Source: an uncultured Novosphingobium sp. (GTDB taxonomy: Bacteria; Pseudomonadota; Alphaproteobacteria; Sphingomonadales; Sphingomonadaceae). From it: a stretch of 64,000 bases of DNA. A model generated the notes under the pieces. It had not been told where the DNA came from, made no database searches, and worked only from the letters and a program-made list of their open reading frames with translations. This document shows positions 1 to 9,400 of this stretch, in pieces (the stretch's first letter is position 1; every line of letters begins with the position of its first letter). Where the stretch lies: contig CAMPHR010000001.1 in assembly GCA_946886075.1 (NCBI GenBank), positions 163,474-227,473 of the forward strand, written 5' to 3'. The position numbers and the translations under genes were made by a program.

Positions 1-2
1 CC

Positions 3-923
3 AAGGATGTCGCCCGCACGGCGCGCGCCTTCGCCGGGGCGGACAGTCTGCGCTTCGTCGTCATCGGCGATCGCACGGGACAGCACCGGCCCGGCGTGTT
101 TGAAAAGGCGCTGGCGCAGGTGGATCAGCTTCACCCCGACTTCGTCATCAATATCGGCGACCTGATCGAGGGGAATACGGAAGACCGGGCGCAGATCGCC
201 GCCGAGTGGCAAGAAGTGAATAGCGCCATCGGTCAGCTGCGCACCCCTTTCTTCTACGTGCCGGGCAATCATGACCTGACCAATGATGTGCAGCGGCAGA
301 TCTGGCGCGCGCAGCTGGGCGCGGACTATTATCATTTCCGCTACAAGGGCGCATTGTTCATCATCCTCAATACAGAAGACCCGCCCCAACCGAAGATCGC
401 CCGCAAGAAATTGCTCGACGCTTATGGCGCGGAGGCGATGGGCAAGGTGATGACCGCGCTGCAAGGCGATCCGGCGCAGGCGGAGGCACTGCTCGCCCGC
501 GAGCCGAAGCTTGGCGAACTGGCGGTCAAGCTGCGGGCGTCCGAAAATGTGGCGATCAGCACGGCCCAGGTCGAGATGGTGCGGAAAGCATTGGCCGCCA
601 ATCCGCATCCGCGCTGGACCTTCGTGCTGATGCACCGCCCGGCATGGAAGGTCGCCTCGCCCGCATTCGAGCGTATTGAGGCGCTGCTGAAGGGCCGCCC
701 CTACACCATGCTGGCGGGGCATTTTCACAAATATGCCTATGAGCGCCGGAGGGATCAGGACTATATCCAGCTAGGCGTCACCGGCGGCATGCCCGGAGGC
801 AAGGCGGACGATCCTGCGGTTGCGGACCATATCATGTGGGTGTCGTTGGCCGATGGCGCGCCGCAGATCAGCAATATTCGCCTGAACGGCTTTTTCGACA
901 AACAGGGCCCCTCGCCCAAATAA
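3..923 (+). CDS. Calcineurin-like metallophosphoesterase, N-terminus cut by the window edge
   Basis: The reading frame is open from base 3, so the protein starts before the window; a GTG at 96 is only an internal codon. Metallophosphoesterase motifs appear in order: GDRTG (in place of GDxH) near the left edge, GDLIEG, GNHD, a later MHRP and finally AGHFHKY (GHxH). These supply the two-metal site of the superfamily, whose members hydrolyse phosphomono- or diesters. The substrate cannot be read from sequence. Motif I lacks the usual His, which is seen in some families but may change metal binding. It is followed 14 bases later by an SDR gene on the same strand, so the two are probably co-transcribed. 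Confidence 0.85.
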   Translation, partial: KDVARTARAFAGADSLRFVVIGDRTGQHRPGVFEKALAQVDQLHPDFVINIGDLIEGNTEDRAQIAAEWQEVNSAIGQLRTPFFYVPGNHDLTNDVQRQIWRAQLGADYYHFRYKGALFIILNTEDPPQPKIARKKLLDAYGAEAMGKVMTALQGDPAQAEALLAREPKLGELAVKLRASENVAISTAQVEMVRKALAANPHPRWTFVLMHRPAWKVASPAFERIEALLKGRPYTMLAGHFHKYAYERRRDQDYIQLGVTGGMPGGKADDPAVADHIMWVSLADGAPQISNIRLNGFFDKQGPSPK

Positions 924-937
924 AGGAACTGATCCCC

Positions 938-1714
938 ATGTCGCTCAATCCTGCTCTCGCTTCGCCATCCTCTCCCGTCATCATCACCGGGGGTGCGTCG
1001 GGCATCGGCCTGGCGTCCGCCCATGCACTGGCGGTCGTGGGACGCCCGCTTGCCCTGTGGGACATCAATGGCGACAAGGGCGCCGAGGCGGCGCGCGCCA
1101 TCACGGCCGAGCATGGGACGGCGGCGACAGGCATCGCCGTCGACCTGCGTGACCTTGGCGGGATCGAAGCGGCGCTGGCGGCAACGCGCGAGGCGATCGG
1201 CGCGCCGGGCGGACTGGTCCACGCCGCAGGCGTCGTGGACACGGCATCGCTGGACGGGCTGACCGCCGAAAGCTGGGACAGCGGGATCGCGATCCATCTG
1301 CGGTCGCTCGCCTTCATCGTCCAGGCGATCCGACAGGACCTTGCCGCGCAGCCGGGTTCCGCCATTGTCGCCATCGCGTCGATCAACGCGACGCTCGGCA
1401 ACGCCCTCAATCCAATCTACAGCGCGGCGAAGGGCGGGATATTGTCGCTGGTGCGCTCAATGGCCGACCGGCTGGCGGCAGACGGCATCCGCATCAATTC
1501 GGTATCGCCTGGCCAGATCATGACGCCGATGATGCGGCCTGCGGTGGAGGCCCTGCCCGAGGGGCATTTCGAAAAGCGCATCCTGCTCGGCCGCTTGGGT
1601 GAGGCGGAGGAAGTAGGCCGGGTGGTGCGGTTCCTGCTGTCCGACGAGGCAAGCTATATTACCGCGTCGGAGATTGTCGTGGATGGCGGCAACATCTCTT
1701 CCCAGAGAGGGTGA
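938..1714 (+). CDS. Short-chain dehydrogenase/reductase (SDR)
   Basis: A 258-residue classical SDR. The NAD(P)-binding TGGASGIG lies near residue 17 and the catalytic Tyr-x3-Lys is in IYSAAKGG near residue 160. The C-terminus ends with the usual VDGG segment. The ATG at 938 follows AAAGGA at 922-927, which overlaps the stop of the phosphoesterase gene; an upstream in-frame extension to 836 would run far into that gene and is rejected. SDRs of this type interconvert alcohols and ketones; the substrate is unknown. The neighbours (phosphoesterase, phosphatase, VOC protein) do not define a pathway. Confidence 0.9.
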   Translation: MSLNPALASPSSPVIITGGASGIGLASAHALAVVGRPLALWDINGDKGAEAARAITAEHGTAATGIAVDLRDLGGIEAALAATREAIGAPGGLVHAAGVVDTASLDGLTAESWDSGIAIHLRSLAFIVQAIRQDLAAQPGSAIVAIASINATLGNALNPIYSAAKGGILSLVRSMADRLAADGIRINSVSPGQIMTPMMRPAVEALPEGHFEKRILLGRLGEAEEVGRVVRFLLSDEASYITASEIVVDGGNISSQRG

Positions 1715-1722
1715 GCTAAGGG

Positions 1723-2829
1723 ATGAACGCCTTGCTGATCGACCGCCGTGCCTTTGTGACCGCTGCCCTAGCGGCTACGGTCGCAGGTTGCGCTACCTCT
1801 ATTCCAGCGAGGCGCGGAGGGGCCATACCGTTCCTCACGGCGACGGCGGCGAAGGCGGGCGATGGTGAGGATTACCAGATCGCGTGGGATGCGCCGGGGG
1901 TGGACGGCGTCGCGATTTATGGCGGATCGTCGCCCTCCCCCATCCTGACCGGCAAGCCATTGGCGAGCGGGCGTGGCAGCGGGAGCATGATGGTCCGCAA
2001 CCCGGTGCCCGGCGCGCGGCCCTATTTCACGCTGGTGCCCAGCCGAGGCGCGCCGCTCGTCATCGCGGATCGGGCGCTGCATCTGGCCAGCATCGCCAAT
2101 CTGCGGGACATTGGCGGCTATCGGACCAGCGATGGACGCTGGGTGAAGATGGGCCTGCTGTACCGGTCGGACCAACTCGACCGGGTAAGCGATGCGGACC
2201 TCAAGGCGATGGAGCGGATGGGGTTGCGGCTGGTCGCGGACCTTCGGACGGAGAGCGAGCGGACGAGAGAGCCCGACCGGCTGCCAAGTGGGAGCCAGCC
2301 GCTGATCCTGGACGTGGCCGGGGACAGCGCTGGATCGCTGGGCGGCGACATGCGCAAGGCGATGGCGACGATCGCGGCGGGCAAGGGGGCGGAGTTGCTG
2401 ACGGAGGCGAACCGCGACTTCGTGTCGCTGGGCAGCGCGAAGCGGGCCTACGCCACTCTGCTGGGGCAGATGAATGGCGCACCCATCCTCTACCACTGCA
2501 CGGCGGGCAAGGACCGGACCGGCTGGGCAAGCGCGGTCATCTTGACGCTGCTCGGCGTCCCGCGCGCGACGGTGATGGCGGATTACCTCGCCAGCAACAG
2601 CTATCTGCGCGCCAAGAATGAGCGGGCCAAGGAGATGCTGGCGAAATCCGGTAGCCCGATCGATCCTTCCCATCTGGAGCCGGTGCTGACGGTGCGGGCA
2701 AGCTATCTGGACGCGGCATTCGATGAAGTGGCTAAGCGTTATGGCAGCTTCGACGCCTATGTGCGCCAAGGCCTCGGCTTGGGAGATGCGGAGACAGAGG
2801 CGCTGAAGTCGGCATATCTTCAGGGGTAA
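1723..2829 (+). CDS. Tyrosine-phosphatase-like lipoprotein
   Basis: A 368-residue protein. The N-terminus has two Arg before a hydrophobic stretch that ends in the lipobox TVAGC (Cys23), so it is probably an exported lipoprotein, perhaps by the Tat route. Residues ~100-365 resemble the bacterial Tyr/Ser phosphatase family (Y_phosphatase3): a NLRDIGGYRTSDGRWVKMG entry segment, YRSDQL, and the Cys-x5-Arg P-loop HCTAGKDRTG with Cys259 and Arg265. The family dephosphorylates protein Tyr/Ser or phosphoinositides. The gene starts 8 bases after the SDR stop, suggesting one operon with the two preceding genes. Two phosphatases plus an SDR is an odd set with no pathway I recognise. Confidence 0.85.
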   Translation: MNALLIDRRAFVTAALAATVAGCATSIPARRGGAIPFLTATAAKAGDGEDYQIAWDAPGVDGVAIYGGSSPSPILTGKPLASGRGSGSMMVRNPVPGARPYFTLVPSRGAPLVIADRALHLASIANLRDIGGYRTSDGRWVKMGLLYRSDQLDRVSDADLKAMERMGLRLVADLRTESERTREPDRLPSGSQPLILDVAGDSAGSLGGDMRKAMATIAAGKGAELLTEANRDFVSLGSAKRAYATLLGQMNGAPILYHCTAGKDRTGWASAVILTLLGVPRATVMADYLASNSYLRAKNERAKEMLAKSGSPIDPSHLEPVLTVRASYLDAAFDEVAKRYGSFDAYVRQGLGLGDAETEALKSAYLQG

Positions 2830-2865
2830 TCCCGGCCGCACGGCTTCATCTGCGTAATTTAATAT

Positions 2866-2880
2866 GGCCGCAACGGCCTT
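2866..2880 (+). terminator. Weak GC hairpin after the phosphatase gene
   Basis: GGCCG-CAA-CGGCC followed by TTG. The stem is short and there is no real T tract, so termination is only a possibility. A second small hairpin, CCGGG-AAA-CCCGG at 2930-2942, lies in the leader of the next gene. Confidence 0.25.
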
Positions 2881-2968
2881 GCTCGTCTACATGTCGTCCA
2901 TAAACCTATTTCAAGGACGAAGGACCCAGCCGGGAAACCCGGACTGCGGCCTTTAACAGGAGAGAGCT

Positions 2969-3847
2969 ATGGTCACCTTGTCACATCGCGGCATTTGCGT
3001 GCGCGACATCGAAACGTCCGCCCGTTTCTATCAGGACGCGTTGGGCTTCGAGCCTTATCAGGACCATGGCATCGTTGAAGGCCCCGACATGGAGAAGACG
3101 ATGCAGCTGCCCGGCGTGCGGCTGCGGCCGGTGATGCTCAAGCGGCCGGACGGGCCGGTGATCGAACTGCTCCAGTTTCTCGCGCCTCCCGCGACCGGGC
3201 CGCGAGAGAAGCGATCGACGCTGCAATATGGGCTGGTGCACATCTCCTTTTACGTGGACGACATCGATGTTTGGGCGGCGCGGATCAGGGACGCGGGCGG
3301 GACCGTCTATGAAGAGACGCGCGCCTATTTCGCCGGGAACGACACGACGATGCTCTACTGCACGGACCCCGATGGCGTCCGCGTCGAATTGATGAAGGCG
3401 CCGGGCGAGGCCGAACGTTTTTCCCACAGCGGCATTTGCGTCCAGGATATCGACGTTTCGCTGCGCTATTATGAGGCGCTGGGCTTCACGGCTGCAGAGA
3501 ATTACGTCCTTGATCAGGGGTTTGACTGGCTGGGGGTGATCAATGAAGTGCCGGGCATCAAGCTGCGCGCGCAAATGGTACGCGACGCGCAGGGTAACAC
3601 AGTCGAGTTACTCAAGGTGTTCGAGCCCGAAAGCTTCGGATCGCGCGAGCGGCAGCCGCTTAATCGCTATGGCCTGACGCATCTGGCTTTCTGGGATGAT
3701 GAGCCGGAAAAGACTTCGGCAGCGCTCAGCGAGCGGGGCGGCTATTTCGTCGAAGAGGCGCATGTGAAGACGGCATATATCGAGCTGCTGCACGGTGCAG
3801 ACCCCGATGGCGTGCGGATCGAGTTGATGCGGCCGGTCTCGGGCTGA
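2969..3847 (+). CDS. Two-domain VOC (glyoxalase/extradiol dioxygenase fold) protein
   Basis: A 292-residue protein made of two similar VOC modules. Module 1 (residues ~3-138) starts LSHRGICVRDIETSARFY and ends DPDGVRVELMK. Module 2 (~148-290) starts FSHSGICVQDIDVSLRYY and ends DPDGVRIELMR. Each has a His in the first strand and a Glu near the end of the last, the positions that bind metal in this superfamily. The two halves are clearly an internal duplication. The superfamily includes glyoxalase I, extradiol dioxygenases and epimerases, so the reaction cannot be named. AGGAGAGAG precedes the ATG. The 139-base upstream gap suggests its own promoter. Confidence 0.8.
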   Translation: MVTLSHRGICVRDIETSARFYQDALGFEPYQDHGIVEGPDMEKTMQLPGVRLRPVMLKRPDGPVIELLQFLAPPATGPREKRSTLQYGLVHISFYVDDIDVWAARIRDAGGTVYEETRAYFAGNDTTMLYCTDPDGVRVELMKAPGEAERFSHSGICVQDIDVSLRYYEALGFTAAENYVLDQGFDWLGVINEVPGIKLRAQMVRDAQGNTVELLKVFEPESFGSRERQPLNRYGLTHLAFWDDEPEKTSAALSERGGYFVEEAHVKTAYIELLHGADPDGVRIELMRPVSG

Positions 3848-3971
3848 GCCGCCATTTACCGCGACCCTGCCGTAACGATCCAACGCACCACGCACTCCGA
3901 TGGCCGAACATGTAGGGTCAACAACAACCCGTTCATGTAAGGGAAAGGTTAGCGAGAACAGGCAGGGCGCA

Positions 3972-3995
3972 CATGGCGCTATTACGAGCGCCATG
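3972..3995 (+). terminator. Perfect 9-bp hairpin downstream of the VOC gene
   Basis: CATGGCGCT, loop ATTACG, AGCGCCATG. It lies 125 bases after the VOC stop and 125 bases before the OmpA-like start. There is no T tract, so it may be a Rho-dependent end point, a transcript-stabilising hairpin or a protein site. Confidence 0.4.
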
Positions 3996-4120
3996 AGGGA
4001 TATCTTGTGAAGTAATGGAGGGGGTTCTGACAGCTGAATACGCCATCACGCGATCGGCGGTCAGACGAAAAGCTGCATCAGCGCAGGCCCGACTGTCCGG
4101 ATCTTAAAAGGAGTAGCGTG

Positions 4121-4984
4121 ATGACTGTCTTTTCAAAGGGATATAATTGTCTCTTAATGCTGACCCTGCTTGGCGGGGTGTCTTCGGCCAGCCTGGCGCA
4201 GACGCAGGAACAGCCTGCGGCCGACGTGTCGGCGACAGCCTATGTGCCAGCCAAGCCCGCCGAAGGACCGGAGATCAAGGGCATCATCTCCGCCCGCAGC
4301 GGTGACAGGATGCAGGTGACGGCGGAAGACGGCACGAAATCGGTGATCACCATCAACGACGCGACGAAGATCAGCGCCGTGAAGGGCTTCCTGGGCCTTG
4401 GCCGCGCCAGGCTGGCTGCGACGTCGCTGCTGAACGGCGTGCCGGTGACTGTCCAGACGCTGCAGTCGGGTGACGGGCTGCTGGCGAGCACGATCAAGCT
4501 CCAGAACAAGGACCTGAAGACCGCGTCGATGATCTACAACGGCACCGATCAACGCTTTGCCGAACAGACCGCCGCCACCGACGCGCTGCGCGGACGCATG
4601 AGCGAGATCGACCAGTATAATGTCAAAGCCACGACCAACGTCAACTTCGACACTGGCAAGGCCGTGCTGTCCGAACAGGCGAAGAATGACCTTTGTGCTG
4701 CGGCAAGCTCTGCCGAAGGGATGAACAACGCCCTGCTGCTGGTCGTCGGCTACACCGATTCCGTTGGTGATGAAGAATATAACCAGGAGCTGAGTGAAAA
4801 GCGCGCTGGCCGGGTGGTCAACTATCTGCAGCAAGCCTGCAAGTGGAAGCCCTACCGCATGCTGACGCCGACCGGCATGTCCGAAGCCGATCCGGTGGCA
4901 AGCAACGACACGGCCGAAGGCAAGGCCCAGAACCGCCGCGTTGCGGTGAACATCCTGGTCAGCAAGGGCCTCGACGGCCTATAA
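4121..4984 (+). CDS. OmpA-family outer-membrane/periplasmic protein
   Basis: A 287-residue protein with a Sec signal peptide (hydrophobic LLMLTLLGGVSSASLA, cleavage probably after SLAQ). Residues ~45-140 form an uncharacterised beta-rich domain. Residues ~165-285 are the OmpA C-terminal peptidoglycan-binding domain: VNFDTGKAVLS, GYTDSVGDEEYNQELSEKRA and NRRVAVNI, including the conserved Asp and Arg that hold the diaminopimelate group. The ATG at 4121 is preferred over the GTG at 4118 because AAAAGGAG at 4106-4113 is at ideal distance. Monocistronic: a hairpin follows and the next gene is convergent. Confidence 0.9.
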   Translation: MTVFSKGYNCLLMLTLLGGVSSASLAQTQEQPAADVSATAYVPAKPAEGPEIKGIISARSGDRMQVTAEDGTKSVITINDATKISAVKGFLGLGRARLAATSLLNGVPVTVQTLQSGDGLLASTIKLQNKDLKTASMIYNGTDQRFAEQTAATDALRGRMSEIDQYNVKATTNVNFDTGKAVLSEQAKNDLCAAASSAEGMNNALLLVVGYTDSVGDEEYNQELSEKRAGRVVNYLQQACKWKPYRMLTPTGMSEADPVASNDTAEGKAQNRRVAVNILVSKGLDGL

Positions 4985-4990
4985 GAATTG

Positions 4991-5014
4991 CGGGGTGGGT
5001 TCAGGCCCACCCCG
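4991..5014. terminator. Bidirectional terminator hairpin between convergent genes
   Basis: CGGGGTGGG, loop TTCAGG, CCCACCCCG, a perfect 9-bp GC stem. It sits 6 bases after the OmpA-like stop and directly abuts the stop codon of the convergent RND outer-membrane factor gene. There is no long T tract on either side. Confidence 0.6.
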
Positions 5015-6475
5015 TCACTTGACGGTGCCGGTCGCCTGCGCGACGGGCGCTGCTTGAGCCGCGTCCCCCTGCCAACCGCCGCCTAGCGCCCGGAACAGGT
5101 CGATCTGGCTGGCGGCGACCTGCGCATCGGCATTGGCGAGGTCCGCCTCCGCCCCCGCCAATGTCCGCTCTGCGTCAAGGACGACGAGCGAGTCCGCTCG
5201 CCCTTCCCGCAGCTGCGCCCGGCTGATCCGTGCCGCGACACGCGCCTGATCCGCCGCAGCTTGCAGAGCCTGCCGCTGCTCCAATGTGTGGGCATAGGCT
5301 GACAGCGCCGTCTCCGTTTCCTGAAGCGCCTTCAAGACCGCGCCGTCGAAGGTCGCAAGCGCCGCGCGTGTCGATGCCTCCGCCTGCGCCACCCGCGCCC
5401 GTCCGCCCTCCATATTGGGGAAGGCCCAGCTGAGCAGCGGCCCGACGAGCCAGCGCAGCGGACCCGCGCCGAACATGTCGCTTACCGTGTTGCTGGTCGA
5501 TCCGATCGACCCGCCCAGGCTGATGCGCGGATAGAGGTCAGCCGTCGCGACGCCGATCCGCGCAGTCTCGGCCGCAAGCCTGCGCTCCGCCTCCCGCACG
5601 TCCGGGCGTCGGGCAAGTAGCGCGCGGCCATCCCCGACTGGAATGGGGCGATCCAGTCTAAGGGTGACCGCGCGCTGGCCGACCTCAGGGGGAAGGTCGG
5701 CCGGCGCTCTTCCGGTAAGGAGGGCCAGCCGGAAAAGCGCTGCATCGCGCTGGGCGCGAAGGGGTGGAATGGTGGCCTGCTGCTGGGCGCGGAGTGCGGA
5801 GACGCGGGCGACGTCGAGGCGGCTGGTGCGCCCGGCTTGAAACCGCTTTGCGCTCAAATCCACGGTGCGGTCGAGCAGGTCGAGCGTGCGCTCCGCCACC
5901 GCGATCCGCTCGGCGGCGGAGGATGCGTCGGCATAGGCGCGCACGGTTTCGGCGACGACGGTGACGCGCACGGCATCGGCGGCGGCGGCAGCAGCGCCGA
6001 CATCCGCGCGCGATGCTTCGAGCGCGCGGCGCACTCGGCCGAACAGATCGACCTCATAGGACACGCTCAGCCCCGTATCGATGCGCCAGTCTTCGGCTGG
6101 CAGGCCGGGCGCACGCTGCAGCGCGGAGGTGCGGCCATAGGTCGGCTGGGCGGAAACAGTGGTCTGCGGCAGCAACTGGGTGCGGCTTTCACGTAGCGAC
6201 GCCTGCGCCCGCTCCAGATTGGCGATCGCTACTCGCAAGTCCGTGTTGGCGGCGAGCGCATTGCCGACAAGGCCGTCCAGCACCGGGTCCTGATACAGTC
6301 GCCACCAGCCATCCTGCACCGCGTCAGGCGTGGTGATGGCCGGGCGCGCGGCGACAAATGCGCCCTGCGTGCTCGCCCCCGGCTGCGGACGGGCATAGTC
6401 GGGACCGGCAGCGCAGGCGGCGAGCGTCAGCGAAGCCGCGCCGATCAACAGATATTTTGTCATCATCTTTCTCAT
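5015..6475 (-). CDS. RND efflux outer-membrane lipoprotein (NodT/OprM family)
   Basis: A 486-residue TolC-type outer-membrane channel. The signal peptide ends in the lipobox TLAAC (Cys21), followed by GPDYARPQPG, typical of NodT/OprM lipoproteins. Two internally repeated outer-membrane-efflux regions follow (ALAANTDLRVAIANLERAQA and a second copy in the 300-460 region). It forms the exit duct for the tripartite pump encoded just upstream. Its start overlaps the RND pump stop by 4 bases (ATGA), so pump and channel are translationally coupled. It is the last gene of the adaptor-pump-channel operon. Confidence 0.95.
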   Translation of the reverse strand: MRKMMTKYLLIGAASLTLAACAAGPDYARPQPGASTQGAFVAARPAITTPDAVQDGWWRLYQDPVLDGLVGNALAANTDLRVAIANLERAQASLRESRTQLLPQTTVSAQPTYGRTSALQRAPGLPAEDWRIDTGLSVSYEVDLFGRVRRALEASRADVGAAAAAADAVRVTVVAETVRAYADASSAAERIAVAERTLDLLDRTVDLSAKRFQAGRTSRLDVARVSALRAQQQATIPPLRAQRDAALFRLALLTGRAPADLPPEVGQRAVTLRLDRPIPVGDGRALLARRPDVREAERRLAAETARIGVATADLYPRISLGGSIGSTSNTVSDMFGAGPLRWLVGPLLSWAFPNMEGGRARVAQAEASTRAALATFDGAVLKALQETETALSAYAHTLEQRQALQAAADQARVAARISRAQLREGRADSLVVLDAERTLAGAEADLANADAQVAASQIDLFRALGGGWQGDAAQAAPVAQATGTVK

Positions 6476-9400
6476 TCCGCTGCTCCCAGCGCGGGCGTTG
6501 CGTGACGCGGCGCCCTCCGTTCCCGCCAGCGCCGCATCCGTTCCGACAGCGCGCGGGTCACCACATAGAAGGCTGGCGTGAACACCAGGCCGAAGAAGGT
6601 GACCCCGAGCATGCCGGAGAAGACCGCCGTCCCCAGCGCCTGCCGCAACTCAGCACCCGGACCGCTCGCGATCACCAGCGGCACCACGCCCAGGATGAAG
6701 GCAAAGCTGGTCATCAGGATCGGCCGCAACCGGTTCTGCGCCGCGCGGACGACGGCATCGACCGGGCCCATCCCTTCCTCCTCCGCCTGCTTGGCGAACT
6801 CGACGATCAGGATCGCATTCTTGGCGGCAAGGCCGATCAGCACCACCAGGCCGATTTGCGTCAGGATATTATTATCCATGCCCCGCAGGTTGACCCCGAT
6901 CATCGCCGCCAGCAGCGTCATCGGCACGATCAGGATGATCGCGAGCGGCAGCATGAGGCTTTCAAACTGCGCCGCCAGCACCAGGAAGACAAACAGCGTC
7001 GCCGCAGCGAACACCAATATCGCCGCATTGCCTGCCACCTTCTGAAGATAGGCGACCTCTGTCCATTCGGTCGTCACGCCGGTGGGAAGCTTGGCGGCCA
7101 GACGCTCCATCGCCGCCATTGCCTGACCGGAGGAATGACCGGGCGCGACATCGCCCTCCACATCGATCGCGGGGTAAAGGTTGTAGCGAACGGCGCGATA
7201 TGGCCCCGTCTTGTCATGCAGGGTCGCAACCGCGCCTACCGGCACCATCTCGCCGGAGGCGGAGCGGGTCTTCAGCAGCGCAATGTCACCCGCATCGTCG
7301 CGGAACGGCAGGTCGGCCTGCGCGATCACGCGGTAGGTGCGGCCAAGCAGGTTAAAGTCGTTGACATAGGCCGAGCCCAGATAGACCTGCATCGCTTCGA
7401 ACACGCGGGCGGGCGACACGCCGATCATGTCGGCCTTTGCGCGGTCCACATCGGCGAAGATGCGGGGAGCCGAAGCCTCGAACTTCGTATGGACGAAGAA
7501 GAGGTTGGGGTCCTTGTTGGCTTCGGCGAGCAGGCCGCCGATGATCTTGTTCAGCTCTGCATAGCCGCGCCCGGAGCGATCCTGGATCATCATCTTGAAG
7601 CCGCCGCCGGTGCTGATGCCACGGATCAGCGGTGGCGGGATCACGAATGCCCGGCCTTCATTGACCTGAGCCGCGATCTTGCGCGCTTCGCCCATGATGA
7701 ACTGTTGGTTCCAGCCATGCTTGCCGCGCTCTTCAAAGCTGTCGAAGACGAGGAAGGCAGCGGCGGCGTTGGGCGCGACGGTGCCGCTCGGCGCGTGATA
7801 GCCGGTCAGCATGACGGTGCCCTTGACGCCGGGAATCTTGCCCATCTTGGCGGCTGTTTCACGCAGCACCTTGTCGGTCTGCGCCAGCGATGTACCGGAG
7901 GGCGTGAAGACCGCCGTCACGGCATAGCCTTGATCCTGCGCGGGCACGAAGCCCGCCGGGGTGGACATGAACACCAGCGCGGTCAGGCCGACGAGGCCGA
8001 CATAGATGAGCAGCACCAGCTTCAACCGCCCCAGCATCGCGCGTGTGACAGAGGCATACCAATGGCTCAGCCGATCAAAGGCGGCGTTGAACCGCTTGCC
8101 CCCGCGATAGGCCATGCGCTTCCACCGGCCTTCGGGCTCATGCGCTTCCTTAGGACGCAGCAGCAGCGCCGCGAGCGCGGGCGACAAAGTCAGTGACAGG
8201 ATCAGCGAGATGATCGTCGCGGCCGAGATGGTGACTGCGAACTGGCGGTAGAATTCACCCGTCAGGCCAGTCAGGAACATCGTCGGTATGAACACCGCGC
8301 ACAGCACCAGCACGATGGCGACCAGCGCGGTCGACACCTCGTCCATCGACCGGTGCGATGCCTCACGCGGGGTCATGCCATGTTCCAGATTGCGCTCGAC
8401 ATTCTCGACCACGACGATGGCGTCATCGACGACGATGCCGATGGCGAGGACCAGCCCGAACAGCGACAGGTTGTTGAGCGAGTAGCCAAGCCCCGCAAGC
8501 ACCGCGAAGGTGCCGACCAGCGATACCGGAATGGCCAGCACCGGGATGATCGCCGCGCGCCAGCTTTGCAGGAAGACGAGGATGACGATGACGACCAGCA
8601 CCACCGCTTCGAGCAGCGTGTGCTGAACGGCGCTCACCGATTCACGGATGAAGTCGGTGGGATTGTAGATCACGCGATATTCCATCCCAGCCGGGAATTT
8701 CGCGGACATCGTCTTCAATTCGGCAAGCACAGCGTCGGCTGAATCCAGCGCATTGCTGCCCGGCCGCTGGAAGATGCCGATGCCGACCGAAGGCTGGCCC
8801 GACAAATAGGTGTTGATGCCGTAATCCTCCGCGCCAAGCTCCACGCGGGCGACATCAGACAGGCGTGTGAGGCGGCCTTCGCCGTCGCTCTTGATGACGA
8901 TGTTGGCGAACTGTTCGGGCGCGGTGAAGCGGCCCTGCGTCTCCAGGTTCACTTCATAGGCGGGCGCGCTGCTTTCCGGCGGCTTGCCGATGGCGCCAGC
9001 GGCGACCTGCACATTCTGGGACCGCAGCGCCTCGACAATCTCACCCGCCGTCAGGTTGCGCGCGGCGGCCCGGCCGGGATCGATCCACACGCGCATCGCA
9101 TAGTCGCGCGCACCGAAAATCCGCACCTCGCCCACGCCGTCGATGCGGGCAAGCCGGTCCTTCATCTGGGTCAGCGCATAGTTGGACAGGTAAGCGCGAT
9201 CGACCTTGTTGCCGGGCGAAATCAGGTTGGCGACCAGCAGGAAGTCAGGCGTCGTCTTGCGCGTCACCACGCCCTGCCGCCGCACATCTTCGGGCAGGCG
9301 GGGCTCGGCGAGCGAGACCCTGTTCTGCACCAGCACCTGCGCCTCATCCAGGTCGGTGCCCTGCTTGAAGGTGACGGTGATCGTCAGCCGTCCATCGCCC

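Noticed and set aside
6358..8196. 612-codon open frame on the plus strand
   Set aside because: It lies opposite the RND pump gene, is His/Arg/Gln-rich with no recognisable domain, and arises from GC-rich codon bias.
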